From positions 62,001 through 126,000 of the forward strand of contig NZ_JAAOJA010000008.1 in the NCBI RefSeq assembly GCF_013184545.1: a DNA stretch of 64,000 nt, in the 5' to 3' direction. Source of the stretch: Pseudomonas tumuqii. GTDB taxonomy: Bacteria; Pseudomonadota; Gammaproteobacteria; Pseudomonadales; Pseudomonadaceae. Below, piece by piece: positions 1 to 9,400 of this stretch. The position numbers and the translations under genes were made by a program. Every line of letters starts with the position of its first letter. Position 1 is the first letter of the stretch. Under the pieces are notes generated by a model that had not been told where the DNA came from, searched no databases, and worked only from the letters and a program-made list of their open reading frames with translations.

Positions 1-1
1 G

Positions 2-1294
2 ATCATCAGCGCCGATCACTGGGAGCTGCCGCTGGCCCGTGAGCACGGGGTCACCCTGGTGCATTTCGAGTTGACCCGGGACAACTATCGACAGGTGCTG
101 GAGCCACGGCTCGCCGCGGGTGACTTTTTGCTCAATCTCTCGGTCGATGTCTCCAGCCTGGCGCTGATCAGCCTGTGCCGCGAGTGTGGCGCGCTGTACC
201 TGGACACCTGCACGGAACCCTGGGCCGGCGGTTATGACGCCCCGTCGCTGCCGCTCTCGCAACGCTCCAACTACGCCCTGCGCGAAGCCGTTCTGACCCT
301 GCGTGGCAAGCGCGGGAAAAGCCCCACGGCGGTACTTACCCATGGCGCCAATCCCGGCCTGATTTCCCATCTGCTCAAGCAGGCGTTGCTCGAACTGGCC
401 GCCGACAGTGATCTGGTCGCCGCGCCGCCGACCTCGCGCGAGGACTGGGCGCGGCTGGCGCAAACGCTTGGCGTACGCAGTATCCATATCGCCGAACGCG
501 ACTCGCAGTTCGGCCTGGAACCCAAGGCCGCTGGCGAGTTCGTCAATACCTGGTCGGTGCGCGGATTTCTCAGTGAGGCCTGTCAACCGGCCGAACTGGG
601 CTGGGGCAGTCATGAGCGCTACTTCCCCGCAGACGCCGCGCGGCATGCTTTCGGCTGTCAGGCCGCCCTCTACCTGAGCCGTCCCGGCGCGGCCACCCGG
701 GTGCGCAGTTGGACGCCGCTGGCCGGGGCGCAGCTGGCTTTTCTTATCTCCCACAGCGAATCCATTGCCATCGCCGACTATTTGACCCTCGGCGACCCGC
801 ACGCGCCCGAGTACCGCCCCACGGTGCTCTATGCCTATCACCCCTGCGACGCGGCGGTGCTCTCGCTGCATGAACTGGCTGGGCGCAACTGGCATGCACA
901 GCAGCGTCAGCGTTTGCTCGAAGAGGACATCAGCGACGGCGTGGATGCTCTCGGCGTGCTGCTCATGGGCCACCCGCGCGGCGCCTACTGGTACGGCTCG
1001 CGCCTGAGCATCCAGCAGGCCCGGGCGCTGTGCCCGGAGAACAATGCCACCAGCCTGCAGGTCACCAGCGCGGTGATGGCCGGGGTGATCTGGGCCATCC
1101 AGCACCCCAGGCGCGGCATCGTCGAGCCGGACGAAATGCCCCACGCGGCGATTCTGCAGCTGTGTCGGCCCTATCTCGGCGAGGTTGGCGGGGTGTACAG
1201 CGACTGGACCCCACTGGAGCACCACCGCGGCCTGTTCCCCGCGGATCTCGACTTCGACGATCCCTGGCAATTCAAGAATTTCCGCGCCCCGTGA
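2..1294 (+). CDS. hss: Homospermidine synthase, 5'-truncated by window edge
   Basis: The reading frame is open from base 2 to a TGA at 1292-1294 and lacks its N-terminus, because upstream in-frame codons continue to the window edge. The visible ~430 residues resemble the saccharopine-dehydrogenase-like homospermidine synthase family, which makes homospermidine from putrescine and/or spermidine with NAD+ in the cytoplasm. The missing part should carry the N-terminal Rossmann glycine motif; the visible start matches the region just after it. A GTG at 59 is in frame but internal to the family fold, so it is not the real start. The next gene follows after 16 bp on the same strand. The family call is from overall sequence character; substrate preference cannot be read from it. 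Confidence 0.8.
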   Translation: MISADHWELPLAREHGVTLVHFELTRDNYRQVLEPRLAAGDFLLNLSVDVSSLALISLCRECGALYLDTCTEPWAGGYDAPSLPLSQRSNYALREAVLTLRGKRGKSPTAVLTHGANPGLISHLLKQALLELAADSDLVAAPPTSREDWARLAQTLGVRSIHIAERDSQFGLEPKAAGEFVNTWSVRGFLSEACQPAELGWGSHERYFPADAARHAFGCQAALYLSRPGAATRVRSWTPLAGAQLAFLISHSESIAIADYLTLGDPHAPEYRPTVLYAYHPCDAAVLSLHELAGRNWHAQQRQRLLEEDISDGVDALGVLLMGHPRGAYWYGSRLSIQQARALCPENNATSLQVTSAVMAGVIWAIQHPRRGIVEPDEMPHAAILQLCRPYLGEVGGVYSDWTPLEHHRGLFPADLDFDDPWQFKNFRAP

Positions 1295-1310
1295 GGGCTA
1301 TGCTTGAGTC

Positions 1311-2066
1311 ATGGTCCGCGCCACTTTTCGCTTCTACGAGGAGCTCAACGACTTCCTGCCGGCCGAGCGCCGGCGCCGGGAGTTCGACTGCGTTTGTGCC
1401 CGCGCGGCCACCACCAAGCACATGATCGAGGCCCTTGGCGTGCCCCACACCGAGGTCGAGCTGCTGCTGGTCAACGGCGAGTCGGTTGGCTTCGAGCGGT
1501 TATTGGCGGACGGCGACCGGGTGGCGGTCTACCCCAAGTTCGAACGTCTGGACATCAGCTCCCTGCTCAAGGTCCGTGAGCAGCCGCTGCGGGCCTTGCG
1601 CTTCATCGCCGATGCCCACCTCGGCGGTTTGGCCCACCTGCTGCGCATGGCCGGTTTCGACACGCTCTACGACAATCACTTCGACGATCTGCAGATCGCC
1701 GAAATAGCCGCGCGCGAGAAGCGCATCGTGCTGACCCGCGACCGCGAATTGCTCAAGCGCCGGCTGGTCAGTCACGGCTGCTACGTGCATGCGCGCAAGT
1801 CCGCCGAGCAGTTGCGCGAGCTGTGCCAGCGGCTCGACCTGGCGCCCAGCATCAAGCCGTTCAGCCGCTGCCTGCATTGCAACCTGCCGTTGCACGGCAT
1901 CGATGCACAAGAAACCCGCGAGCGCTTGCCCAGCCGCATCGGCTACAGCTATTCGCAGTTCATGCATTGCCATGGCTGCGGCCGCCTGTACTGGCAAGGC
2001 ACGCACTGGCGCCGCATGCGCGGCCTGCTGACCGCGCTGCTCGCGCAGCAGACAGACCCGGATTGA
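1311..2066 (+). CDS. Mut7-C RNase domain protein with N-terminal ubiquitin-like domain
   Basis: This 251-aa protein has an N-terminal beta-grasp (ubiquitin/ThiS-like) segment of about 80 residues, then a Mut7-C PIN-like RNase domain with conserved acidic residues (the TRDREL stretch near residue 145). Two CxxC pairs near residues 187/190 and 221/224 form a probable zinc ribbon. The family is predicted to be a ribonuclease, but substrates are unknown. The ATG at 1311 follows the homospermidine synthase stop by 16 bp, so the two are probably cotranscribed, although no functional link is evident. It converges with the CysM-like gene, with only 5 bp between the ends. Confidence 0.75.
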   Translation: MVRATFRFYEELNDFLPAERRRREFDCVCARAATTKHMIEALGVPHTEVELLLVNGESVGFERLLADGDRVAVYPKFERLDISSLLKVREQPLRALRFIADAHLGGLAHLLRMAGFDTLYDNHFDDLQIAEIAAREKRIVLTRDRELLKRRLVSHGCYVHARKSAEQLRELCQRLDLAPSIKPFSRCLHCNLPLHGIDAQETRERLPSRIGYSYSQFMHCHGCGRLYWQGTHWRRMRGLLTALLAQQTDPD

Positions 2067-2071
2067 AGCGC

Positions 2072-3049
2072 TCAGGCCGGCGGCTGCAGCCCGGCTTCGC
2101 GCAGCCAGTCGCGATTGAACAGGCGTCCGGCATAGAGCCCGCCGCGGTCGCACAACAGGGTCACGACGCAGTGTCCCGGCCCCAGTTCCAGGGCGACCCG
2201 GCGCGCCGCGCAGAGGTTGATGCCGCTCGACCCACCGACGTACAAGCCCTCCTCGCGCAGCAGGCGATAAAGCATGTCCACGCACTGCTGGTCGTCCACC
2301 TGCAGCGCCGAGTCGATCGGCGTGTCCTGCAGATTGGCGGTAACCCGACTGGTGCCGATGCCTTCGGTGATCGACTTGCCCTCGGCGCGCAACTCGCCGT
2401 CCAGCACCCAGTGATAAAGGGCACTGCCCATGGGGTCGGCAAGGACGATGCGCACCGCCGGCTTGCGCTCCTTGAGATAACGCGCCACGCCGGCCAGGGT
2501 GCCGCCGGTACCGACCGCGCAGACGAAGGCATCCACCCTGCCCTCGCTATCGCGCCAGATCTCTGGCCCGGTGGTTCGGTAGTGAGCGTCGCGATTGGCG
2601 GTATTGTCGAACTGGTTGGCCCAGATTGCCCCGGGCAATGTGGCGGCCAGGCGACCGGCGATCTTCTGGTAATTGTCCGGGTCGCTGTACGGCTTGGGCG
2701 GTACCGGACGCACCTCGGCGCCCAGTTGACGCAGCAGGTCGAACTTCTCCCGCGACTGGTTATCCGGGATCACGATGATGCAGCGGTAACCGCGCGCCGC
2801 ACAGAGATGCGCCAGGCCGATGCCGGTGTTGCCGGCGGTGCCTTCGACCACTGTACCGCCCGGGCCCAGGCGGCCACTGTGCTCGGCGTCTTCGATGATG
2901 CCCAGGGCCGTGCGATCTTTCACCGAGCCGCCGGGGTTGAGAAACTCGGCCTTGGCCAGGACCTCGCAACCGGTCTCGGCGCTCAGCTTGCCGAGACGAA
3001 TCAGCGGCGTGTCGCCAATGGTTCCGCTAAAACCCTCGCGGATAGCCAT
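2072..3049 (-). CDS. cysM: PLP-dependent cysteine synthase family protein (CysM-like)
   Basis: This 325-aa fold-type II PLP enzyme has the Schiff-base lysine at K44 in GGSVKDR, the substrate-binding loop EGTAGNTGIG near residue 69, and the phosphate-binding GTGGT loop near residue 180. The family joins O-acetylserine (or a related beta-substituted alanine) with sulfide or thiosulfate to make cysteine. Length is typical. The ATG is preceded by a GGAGGTG ribosome site. It is transcribed divergently from ftsH across a 132-bp gap that holds an Anr/FNR-like site. Whether it uses sulfide (CysK-like) or another nucleophile (CysM or cystathionine beta-synthase-like) cannot be decided. Confidence 0.82.
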   Translation of the reverse strand: MAIREGFSGTIGDTPLIRLGKLSAETGCEVLAKAEFLNPGGSVKDRTALGIIEDAEHSGRLGPGGTVVEGTAGNTGIGLAHLCAARGYRCIIVIPDNQSREKFDLLRQLGAEVRPVPPKPYSDPDNYQKIAGRLAATLPGAIWANQFDNTANRDAHYRTTGPEIWRDSEGRVDAFVCAVGTGGTLAGVARYLKERKPAVRIVLADPMGSALYHWVLDGELRAEGKSITEGIGTSRVTANLQDTPIDSALQVDDQQCVDMLYRLLREEGLYVGGSSGINLCAARRVALELGPGHCVVTLLCDRGGLYAGRLFNRDWLREAGLQPPA

Positions 3050-3112
3050 GGTTCACCTCCAACCTGCTCTATCCTCTTTCTAGTTTAGCGGCGACAGGCG
3101 CAACCGATGGGG

Positions 3113-3126
3113 TTGACGGGTATCAA
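3113..3126. promoter_or_regulatory. Anr/FNR-type box (ftsH / cysM-like intergenic)
   Basis: TTGACGGGTATCAA differs from TTGAT-N4-ATCAA at one base. The centre is 62.5 bp before the ftsH ATG and about 70 bp before the divergent cysM-like ATG. A -41.5 activator position would put a start site near 3161 for ftsH. Confidence 0.6.
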
Positions 3127-3181
3127 TACCGCGGCCGGCCGCCAGGCATAACCTCGAACCCTTCCCCCGAGGACCGGCCAC

Positions 3182-4987
3182 ATGGAAAAGCAGCATCAAT
3201 GGAACCTCTGGTTCTTTCTCGTCGCCTTCAGCCTGCTCCTGGTGTTTCAGGACTGGTGGGGAACACGCAGCGCGGTCGAGCCCCTGCCCTACAGCGAGTT
3301 CATGCGCCTGCTCAAGGAGGAGAAACTCAGCGATCTGCGCATCGAGCAGCAGCAGATCAGCGGCAAGCTCAAGGAACCGATCAATAACCGCAGCCAATTC
3401 GTCACCGTGCGGGTCGAACCCGATCTGGCCGAGGCCCTGGCGCAGTCGCAGGTGACCTTCAGTGGCACCCGCCAAGGCGGCTTGATCAGCAACCTGCTGA
3501 GCTGGCTGTTGCCCTTTATCCTGATCTTCGCCCTCTGGTCGTTCCTGTTTCGTCGTCTGGCCGAGAAACAGGGCTTTGGCGGCATGGTCAACGTCGGCAA
3601 GTCCAAGGCCAAGGTATTCGTCCAGCGCGATACCGGGGTGACCTTCGACGATGTGGCCGGCATCGACGAGGTCAAGGCCGAGCTGCTCGAGGTGGTGTCC
3701 TTCCTCAAGGACCAGCCCAAGTACAGCCGCCTCGGCGCACGGATTCCCAAGGGCATCCTGCTGGTCGGCCCGCCCGGTACCGGCAAGACCCTGGTGGCCA
3801 AGGCGGTGGCCGGCGAGGCCAACGTGCCGTTCTTCTCCATCTCCGGCTCCGAGTTCGTCGAGATGTTCGTCGGCGTCGGCGCCGCACGGGTGCGTGACCT
3901 GTTCGAGCAGGCGCGCAAGTCTGCCCCCTGCATCATCTTCATCGACGAACTGGACGCCCTGGGCAAGGCGCGCGGGGTCGGCGCCTTCGGCGGCAACGAC
4001 GAGAAGGAACAGACCCTCAACCAGTTGCTCGCCGAGCTGGACGGCTTCGACCCGCGTGAAGGTGTAGTCCTGCTGGCCGCCACCAACCGCCCGGAGATCC
4101 TCGACCCGGCCCTGCTGCGCGCCGGCCGTTTCGACCGCCAGATCGTCATCGACCGCCCCGATCGACGCGGCCGGGTGGCCATCCTCAAGGTGCATGCCAA
4201 GCGCATCCAGGCCACCGCCGACCTCGACCTGGAGCGTATCGCCGGCATCACCACCGGCTTTTCCGGTGCCGACCTGGCCAACCTGGTCAACGAGGCGGCC
4301 ATCCTCGCCACCCGCCGCGGCGCCGATAAGGTGAGCATGGACGACTTCACCGCCGCGGTGGAACGCATCGTGGTCGGCAGCGAACGCCGCGGTCGCCTGC
4401 TCCAGCCCCACGAGCGCGAAGTGGTGGCCCACCACGAAATGGGCCACGCCCTGGCCGCGGCCAGCCTGGCGGGCATGGATCCGGTGCACAAGGTGTCGAT
4501 CATCCCGCGCTCGGTCGGCGCGCTCGGCTATACCCTGCAGCGGCCTACCGAGGATCGCTTCCTGATCACCCTGGCGGAGCTGAAAAACCGCATGGTCGTG
4601 CTGCTCGCCGGGCGCGCGGCGGAAGACCTGATCTTCAACGAGATTTCCACCGGCGCCGCCGACGACCTGGCCAAGGTCACCGACATCGCCCGGCAGATCG
4701 TCACCCGCTTCGGCATGACGGCCGAACTCGGCCAAGCCGTGCTGGAACGGCAAAGCGCCAGCTACCTGGGCGAACAGGCGATCGGCCTGCGCGAGAAAGA
4801 CTACTCGGAAGAGACCGCGCGCGAGGTCGACCTCAGCGTCAGGGCCCTGATCGATGGCGCCTATACGCGGGCCAAGGCCCTGCTGCAGAGTCGGCGTGCC
4901 GAGCTGGAACAAGGTGCCCAGTTGTTGCTGGAAAAGGAAACCCTGACCCCCGAAGAGTTCCCGGCGCTGCGCCCACTGCCGGCCTAG
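3182..4987 (+). CDS. ftsH: FtsH-type membrane AAA+ zinc protease (accessory paralogue)
   Basis: This 601-aa inner-membrane ATP-dependent protease has two N-terminal transmembrane segments (about residues 9-25 and 102-121) flanking a small periplasmic domain. An AAA+ module follows, with Walker A GPPGTGKT near residue 196 and Walker B/second-region motifs (FIDELDALG). The C-terminal M41 peptidase has HEMGH near residue 418. It is shorter than housekeeping FtsH (about 640 aa) because the C-terminal tail is short. Its neighbours are not ftsJ or folP, which supports an accessory stress copy rather than the essential gene. FtsH degrades misfolded membrane proteins and short-lived regulators. The upstream Anr-like box suggests low-oxygen induction. 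The phosphoribosyltransferase gene begins 22 bp downstream. Confidence 0.93.
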   Translation: MEKQHQWNLWFFLVAFSLLLVFQDWWGTRSAVEPLPYSEFMRLLKEEKLSDLRIEQQQISGKLKEPINNRSQFVTVRVEPDLAEALAQSQVTFSGTRQGGLISNLLSWLLPFILIFALWSFLFRRLAEKQGFGGMVNVGKSKAKVFVQRDTGVTFDDVAGIDEVKAELLEVVSFLKDQPKYSRLGARIPKGILLVGPPGTGKTLVAKAVAGEANVPFFSISGSEFVEMFVGVGAARVRDLFEQARKSAPCIIFIDELDALGKARGVGAFGGNDEKEQTLNQLLAELDGFDPREGVVLLAATNRPEILDPALLRAGRFDRQIVIDRPDRRGRVAILKVHAKRIQATADLDLERIAGITTGFSGADLANLVNEAAILATRRGADKVSMDDFTAAVERIVVGSERRGRLLQPHEREVVAHHEMGHALAAASLAGMDPVHKVSIIPRSVGALGYTLQRPTEDRFLITLAELKNRMVVLLAGRAAEDLIFNEISTGAADDLAKVTDIARQIVTRFGMTAELGQAVLERQSASYLGEQAIGLREKDYSEETAREVDLSVRALIDGAYTRAKALLQSRRAELEQGAQLLLEKETLTPEEFPALRPLPA

Positions 4988-5009
4988 CGTGCGGATGGAG
5001 ACAACCCCA

Positions 5010-5570
5010 ATGCAGACGAAATCCGCCGGGCAAAGGCTCTGCCTGTACGACAGCGCAGAACTCGCCGCCATCGTGCATAGCATGGCCCGCCAGGCCGCGG
5101 CTCTGTTGCCGCCCGGGCAGAGTGCGCTGGTGGGCATTCTGCGCCGCGGCGAACCCCTGGCGCGGATGCTGCAACGGCAGTTGGCGCAGCTTACCGGGCA
5201 AGCCGAATTGCCCCTGTATCCACTCAAGGTCAAACGCTACGCCGATGACCTCAGCCTGCTGCATGCGCAAACCGCACTGACCGAGAGTCCCGAACTGGCC
5301 GCGCTGGACTTGTCCAGCACCACCCTGCTGGTGGTCGATGACGTGCTCTATGAAGGCCACTCGCTGTTGCGCACCTGCGCCTACCTGTCGCGTCTCGGTG
5401 CCCAGCGGGTGCGTGCGGCGGTGCTGGTCGATCGCTGCGTCTGCACCCAGCCGGTGCGTGCCGATATCGTCGGCGTGCGCCTGCAGATCGCCCCCGGCGA
5501 CATCATCGAATGCAACGTGCCGCCTTACGAGCAGGCGTTGCGCATCGAGGTGCTGCGCCACCGCGGCTGA
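5010..5570 (+). CDS. PyrR-like phosphoribosyltransferase family protein
   Basis: This 186-aa type I phosphoribosyltransferase has the PRPP-binding signature LVVDDVLYEGHSL near residue 110 and a PyrR-like ILRRGEPLA segment near residue 45. PyrR proteins act as uracil phosphoribosyltransferases and/or RNA-binding attenuators of pyrimidine genes. No pyrimidine gene is nearby, so the role is open. The ATG at 5010 has a GGAG element 9 bp upstream; a GTG at 4989 would add seven residues. It lies 22 bp after ftsH and is probably in the same transcript. Confidence 0.75.
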   Translation: MQTKSAGQRLCLYDSAELAAIVHSMARQAAALLPPGQSALVGILRRGEPLARMLQRQLAQLTGQAELPLYPLKVKRYADDLSLLHAQTALTESPELAALDLSSTTLLVVDDVLYEGHSLLRTCAYLSRLGAQRVRAAVLVDRCVCTQPVRADIVGVRLQIAPGDIIECNVPPYEQALRIEVLRHRG

Positions 5571-5637
5571 CTGGCTGCTCTCCCGACAACCGTGCAACGC
5601 ACCGCCTGTCAGCGCTGCTGGTGCTCTCAGACCTGCT

Positions 5638-5651
5638 TTGATGTACATCAA
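5638..5651 (+). promoter_or_regulatory. Anr/FNR box, perfect match (BCAM0308-family gene)
   Basis: TTGATGTACATCAA is a perfect TTGAT-N4-ATCAA palindrome. It is centred 111 bp before the ATG at 5756 and lies in the gap after the phosphoribosyltransferase gene. Confidence 0.8.
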
Positions 5652-5755
5652 GATGCATGGGCGCAAACCGGTGCAAACAGACAGAGGTGTCTGCTTGTCG
5701 AGCCTGGCCTCCAAGCCTGCCCTCAATCCACTGTTTTCGCGTCGCGGAGAATGTC

Positions 5756-6250
5756 ATGGACAAGTATCAGCAGAGTCAGAAAAACAAACTGTTCAGCCCC
5801 AACCGCCACGATCCAACCCTCAGCCCGCGCAGTGCTGGCACCGCGGTCTGCCCCAGGTGCAGCGCACTCTATCAAGCCGGCAACTGGGCCTGGCAAACCC
5901 CACAAACCAGCCTCCCGGCCGATGTAACCGAGGTTGTCTGCCCGGCCTGCCGGCGCATTGAAGACAAGGTTCCGGCGGGCACCCTGACCTTGTCAGGGGA
6001 ATTTCTGCAGACCCATCACAGCGAAATCCTCAACCTGATCCACAACACCGAGACGCTGGAAAAGGCCGAGCACGCCATGGAACGCCTCCTCGAAGTGACG
6101 ACCCAGGATGACGTCGTGCAAGTCACCACGACCGGTATCCACCTGGCCAATCGCATCGGTCACGCCCTGGATTCCGCCTACAAAGGCCAGACCAAATACC
6201 ATTACGACGATAACCAAACCCACGTCAGCATCCACTGGCAGCGCGACTGA
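5756..6250 (+). CDS. BCAM0308-family protein
   Basis: This 164-aa soluble protein carries a CPRC pair and a CPAC pair (about residues 32-35 and 62-65) that form a probable zinc ribbon, followed by an alpha/beta C-terminal part. It resembles the family named after BCAM0308 of the Burkholderia cenocepacia low-oxygen-activated locus, whose biochemical function is unknown. NMD3-like zinc-ribbon similarity is the only structural hint. The ATG at 5756 has GGAGA five bases upstream, which fixes the start; longer upstream frames have no ribosome site. A perfect Anr box lies 111 bp before the start, so it is probably a monocistronic low-oxygen gene. A hairpin repeat separates it from the convergent ndvB. 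Confidence 0.78.
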   Translation: MDKYQQSQKNKLFSPNRHDPTLSPRSAGTAVCPRCSALYQAGNWAWQTPQTSLPADVTEVVCPACRRIEDKVPAGTLTLSGEFLQTHHSEILNLIHNTETLEKAEHAMERLLEVTTQDDVVQVTTTGIHLANRIGHALDSAYKGQTKYHYDDNQTHVSIHWQRD

Positions 6251-6282
6251 AGGAGCACAAGCGCTGGAGTGAACACGGTTCT

Positions 6283-6457
6283 GTAGGATGTGGCGGGCCG
6301 CGTAGGCTTGAGCACAGCGATACCCATCAGCGATCGAACCATTACCGCGCATTGCGCCTACGCCCATCTGCCGCCAGAGCTGCATGCCGGCGCAGTTGGG
6401 GTGGCTTGCGGGTGATGGGTATCGCTGCGCTCATCCTACGTGGCCCGCGCATCCTGC
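6283..6457. repeat. MITE-like element with ~46-bp imperfect terminal inverted repeats (copy 1)
   Basis: The left arm (6283-6329) and right arm (6413-6457) are imperfect inverted repeats containing AGCGATACCCATCA and its complement around an ~83-bp centre. A related element lies at 26231-26389. Both sit between convergent genes. No transposase is encoded, so it is either a non-autonomous element or a bidirectional terminator-like repeat. Confidence 0.8.
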
Positions 6458-6478
6458 GGTGGCGAGCCCAATCCGGCG

Positions 6479-9400
6479 CTAGTACAGCCAGATCCTGACC
6501 TCGGCGGTGGAGCCGTCGCGGGGGAACGCCACGGTTTCCTCCAGCAGCGGTTGGCCATTGAGGGTCGTCCGCGGCCAGCCGGCCTCGGTGCTGGTGATTT
6601 TCGCCACCACTATGCGCAGCGCGCCCTGCTCGCCCTGGATCTGCGCGCTGAACCCTGGCCAGCCTGGCGGCAGGCAAGGCGTGATCGCCAGCCGCCCTTC
6701 GCGCAGGCGCAGGCCGAGGATCGACTCGATGGCCAGGCGCCAGGTCCAGGCCGCCGAGCCGCTGTACCAGGTCCAGCCGCCGCGCCCGCAATGCGGTGCG
6801 ACGCTGGCGATATCGGCCGCCAGCACATAGGGCTCGACGCGGTAGCGCGCCAGCCGCTCGGGGCTGGCGGCCTGGTGGATCGGGTTCATCAGCTGGAAAA
6901 TCCGCCAGGCACCCTCGGCATCGCCAAGTTCGGCAAAGGCCATGCCCAGCCAGGCGGCGGCATGGCTGTACTGGCCGCCATTCTCGCGGATACCGGGTGG
7001 GTAGGCCTTGATGTAGCCGGGTTCCCGTCGGGTATTGGCGAACGGCGGCCAGAGCAGGCGGATCAGCCGGTGCTGCTCGCTGATCAACCGGGCGGCGGCC
7101 TGCTCGACGGCGTGTCGCGCCCGGGGGGTGGCATGCCCGCCGGACAGCACCGCCCAGGACTGCGAGATCGAATCGATCTTGCACTCCTCGTCCACGTGAC
7201 TGCCCAGGGGCCGGCCGTCGTCGTCCAGGGCGCGCAGGTACCAGTCGCCGTCCCAGGCCACCTCATTGATCTGCCGGGTCAGCGCCTGGGCCGCCTTGAT
7301 CCAGTAGATCTGCTCGTCGAAGCAGGCCTGGCGTTCGGCCAGGCCGGCAAAACCCTTCATCGTCGCCACCGCGAACCAGCCGAGCCAGACGCTCTCGCCC
7401 CGGCCCTCGCGACCGAGGCGGTCCATGCCGTCGTTCCAGTCGCCGCTGCCGATCAACGGCAGGCCATGGCTGCCCCGGGTGTTGCCGTGCTGCAACGCGC
7501 GCTTGCAGTGTTCGTAGAGCGAGTACGGCTGGTCGCCAGGCAGGTAGCGCGCGTAGCGATCATGTTCGTCAGCGGCCAGCGGCGGCGCCTGGAGAAAGGC
7601 CAGTGGCTCGTCGAGAATGCTCCGGTCACCGGTGGCCTCGACGTACTGGCTGGTGACGTAGGGCAACCACAGCAGATCATCCGAACAGCGGCTGCGCACG
7701 CCACGATCCTGCGGTGGATGCCACCAGTGCAGCACGTCGCCCTCCTCGAACTGGTGGGCGGCGCAGGCGAGGATATGCGCGCGGGCGCGTTGCGGGTCGG
7801 CGTGCAACAGGGCCAGCACGTCCTGCAACTGATCGCGGTAGCCGATGGCGCCACCGGCCTGATAGAAGCCGGCGCGGGCCAAAATGCGCGAGGCCAGGGT
7901 CTGGTAGAGCAGCCAGCGATTGACCAGCAGATCGAAGGCCGGGTCGGGGGTCTGCACCTGAACCGCGCCGAGCAGGCGGTCCCAGTGCCGGGTGACCTGG
8001 GCCAGGGCCTGCTCGACCTGGCCCTCCTGCTGCCAGTGGCGGGCCAATGCCGTGGCCTGCTCGCGATCGCTGCCCTGGCCGAGCAGGAACACCACCTCGG
8101 CGGTGGCGCCGGCGGCGATGTCCAGGTGCACCTGGAACGCGGCGCAGGGGTCGTCCCCCGGCTCGATCCGTCCGCCCAGCGCCCAGCGTTGCAGCCCGGC
8201 GGGACGGCTCGGATGGCCGCCCAGGCCGAGAAAATCCTGACGGTCGGCGGTCAGGCTGTGCGGCGGGTGGTTGGCGCCGAGGAACGCGACCCGCTCGGCA
8301 AACTCCGGGTTCCACGGGTTGCGGGCCAGCAGCGCGTGGCTGTCACTCTCGTATTCGCAGACCACATGGGGCCGCGCCGTGCTACGCAGCGCCCCGAGCA
8401 GCCATTCGGCGTAGTAGGTCGCGGTGATCCGCCGCGGCCGCGGGCTGACATTGTGCAGGCGCAGGCGGACGATCTTCACTGGATCCTCCTGGGCCACGAA
8501 CACCAGCAGCTCCTGCTCCAGGCCCTGGCTGTGGCGCCGCCAACTGCTGTAACCCGCGCCGTGGCGAATCTGGCAGGCACTGCCCTGGCCTGCCGGCAAC
8601 GGCGTGGTGGTCCAGATCGCCGCGGTTTCCTCGTCGCGCAGATACAGCGCTTCGCCGGCACAGTCGGCCAGCGGGTCGTTGTTCCACGGCGTCAGGCGAT
8701 TCTCGCCGCTGTTCAGCGCCCAGCTGAAACCCAGGCCGGCCTCGCTGACGATGCTGCCGAAGCCCTGATTGGCCAGCACGTTGCACCAGGGGGCCGGGGT
8801 GCGCTGGTCCGCCTCGAGGTGGATCAGGTAGTCGCGGCCATCGGCGCTGAAGCCGCCAACACCGTTATCCGCGCGCAGGTCGCTCGGCCGCGGCAAGGGC
8901 CTGTCGCCATTCGCGAACGTCTGGCCCGTGCCACTGAATGGCGGGAGTAACGGCCGCGGCAGCATGGCGGCCTGCAGTTGCTCGGCCAGCGTACCGGCCG
9001 ACTCGTCGAGCACCACCCGCGCTGCGCTTTCGAGCAGGCCGAGGTCGTCGGCCGGCAACTGATCGGCGAACAGCAGGTGCACGCCGCCGCTGTGCCTGGG
9101 TAACTCGTCCTGCCCCCCGGCTTCCTGCAGCAGCGCGTGCAGTTGTTCGCGCAGCGGTTCGGCGTAGCTGGAGGCGCCCAGGCGCAACACCAGCAGATCG
9201 ACATGCAGGCCGTGGCGCCGCCAGAAACGCTGGCCGCGCACCAGGGTGCGCAGCAGCCCGGTTTCCTCGCCATGGCCGGTGCGCAACAGCAGCAGCGGCC
9301 GGTCGCCGGAGATGCCCATGCCCCACAGTCGCGGCTGGCCCAGGCGATTGCCCAGCCGGGTCGTCGCCGCACCGCGCAGGGTCGGATGCGGATGCAGCAA

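Noticed and set aside
3080..5233. 717-codon frame opposite ftsH
   Set aside because: Shadow of ftsH: repetitive Gly/Ala/Gln composition, no ribosome site.
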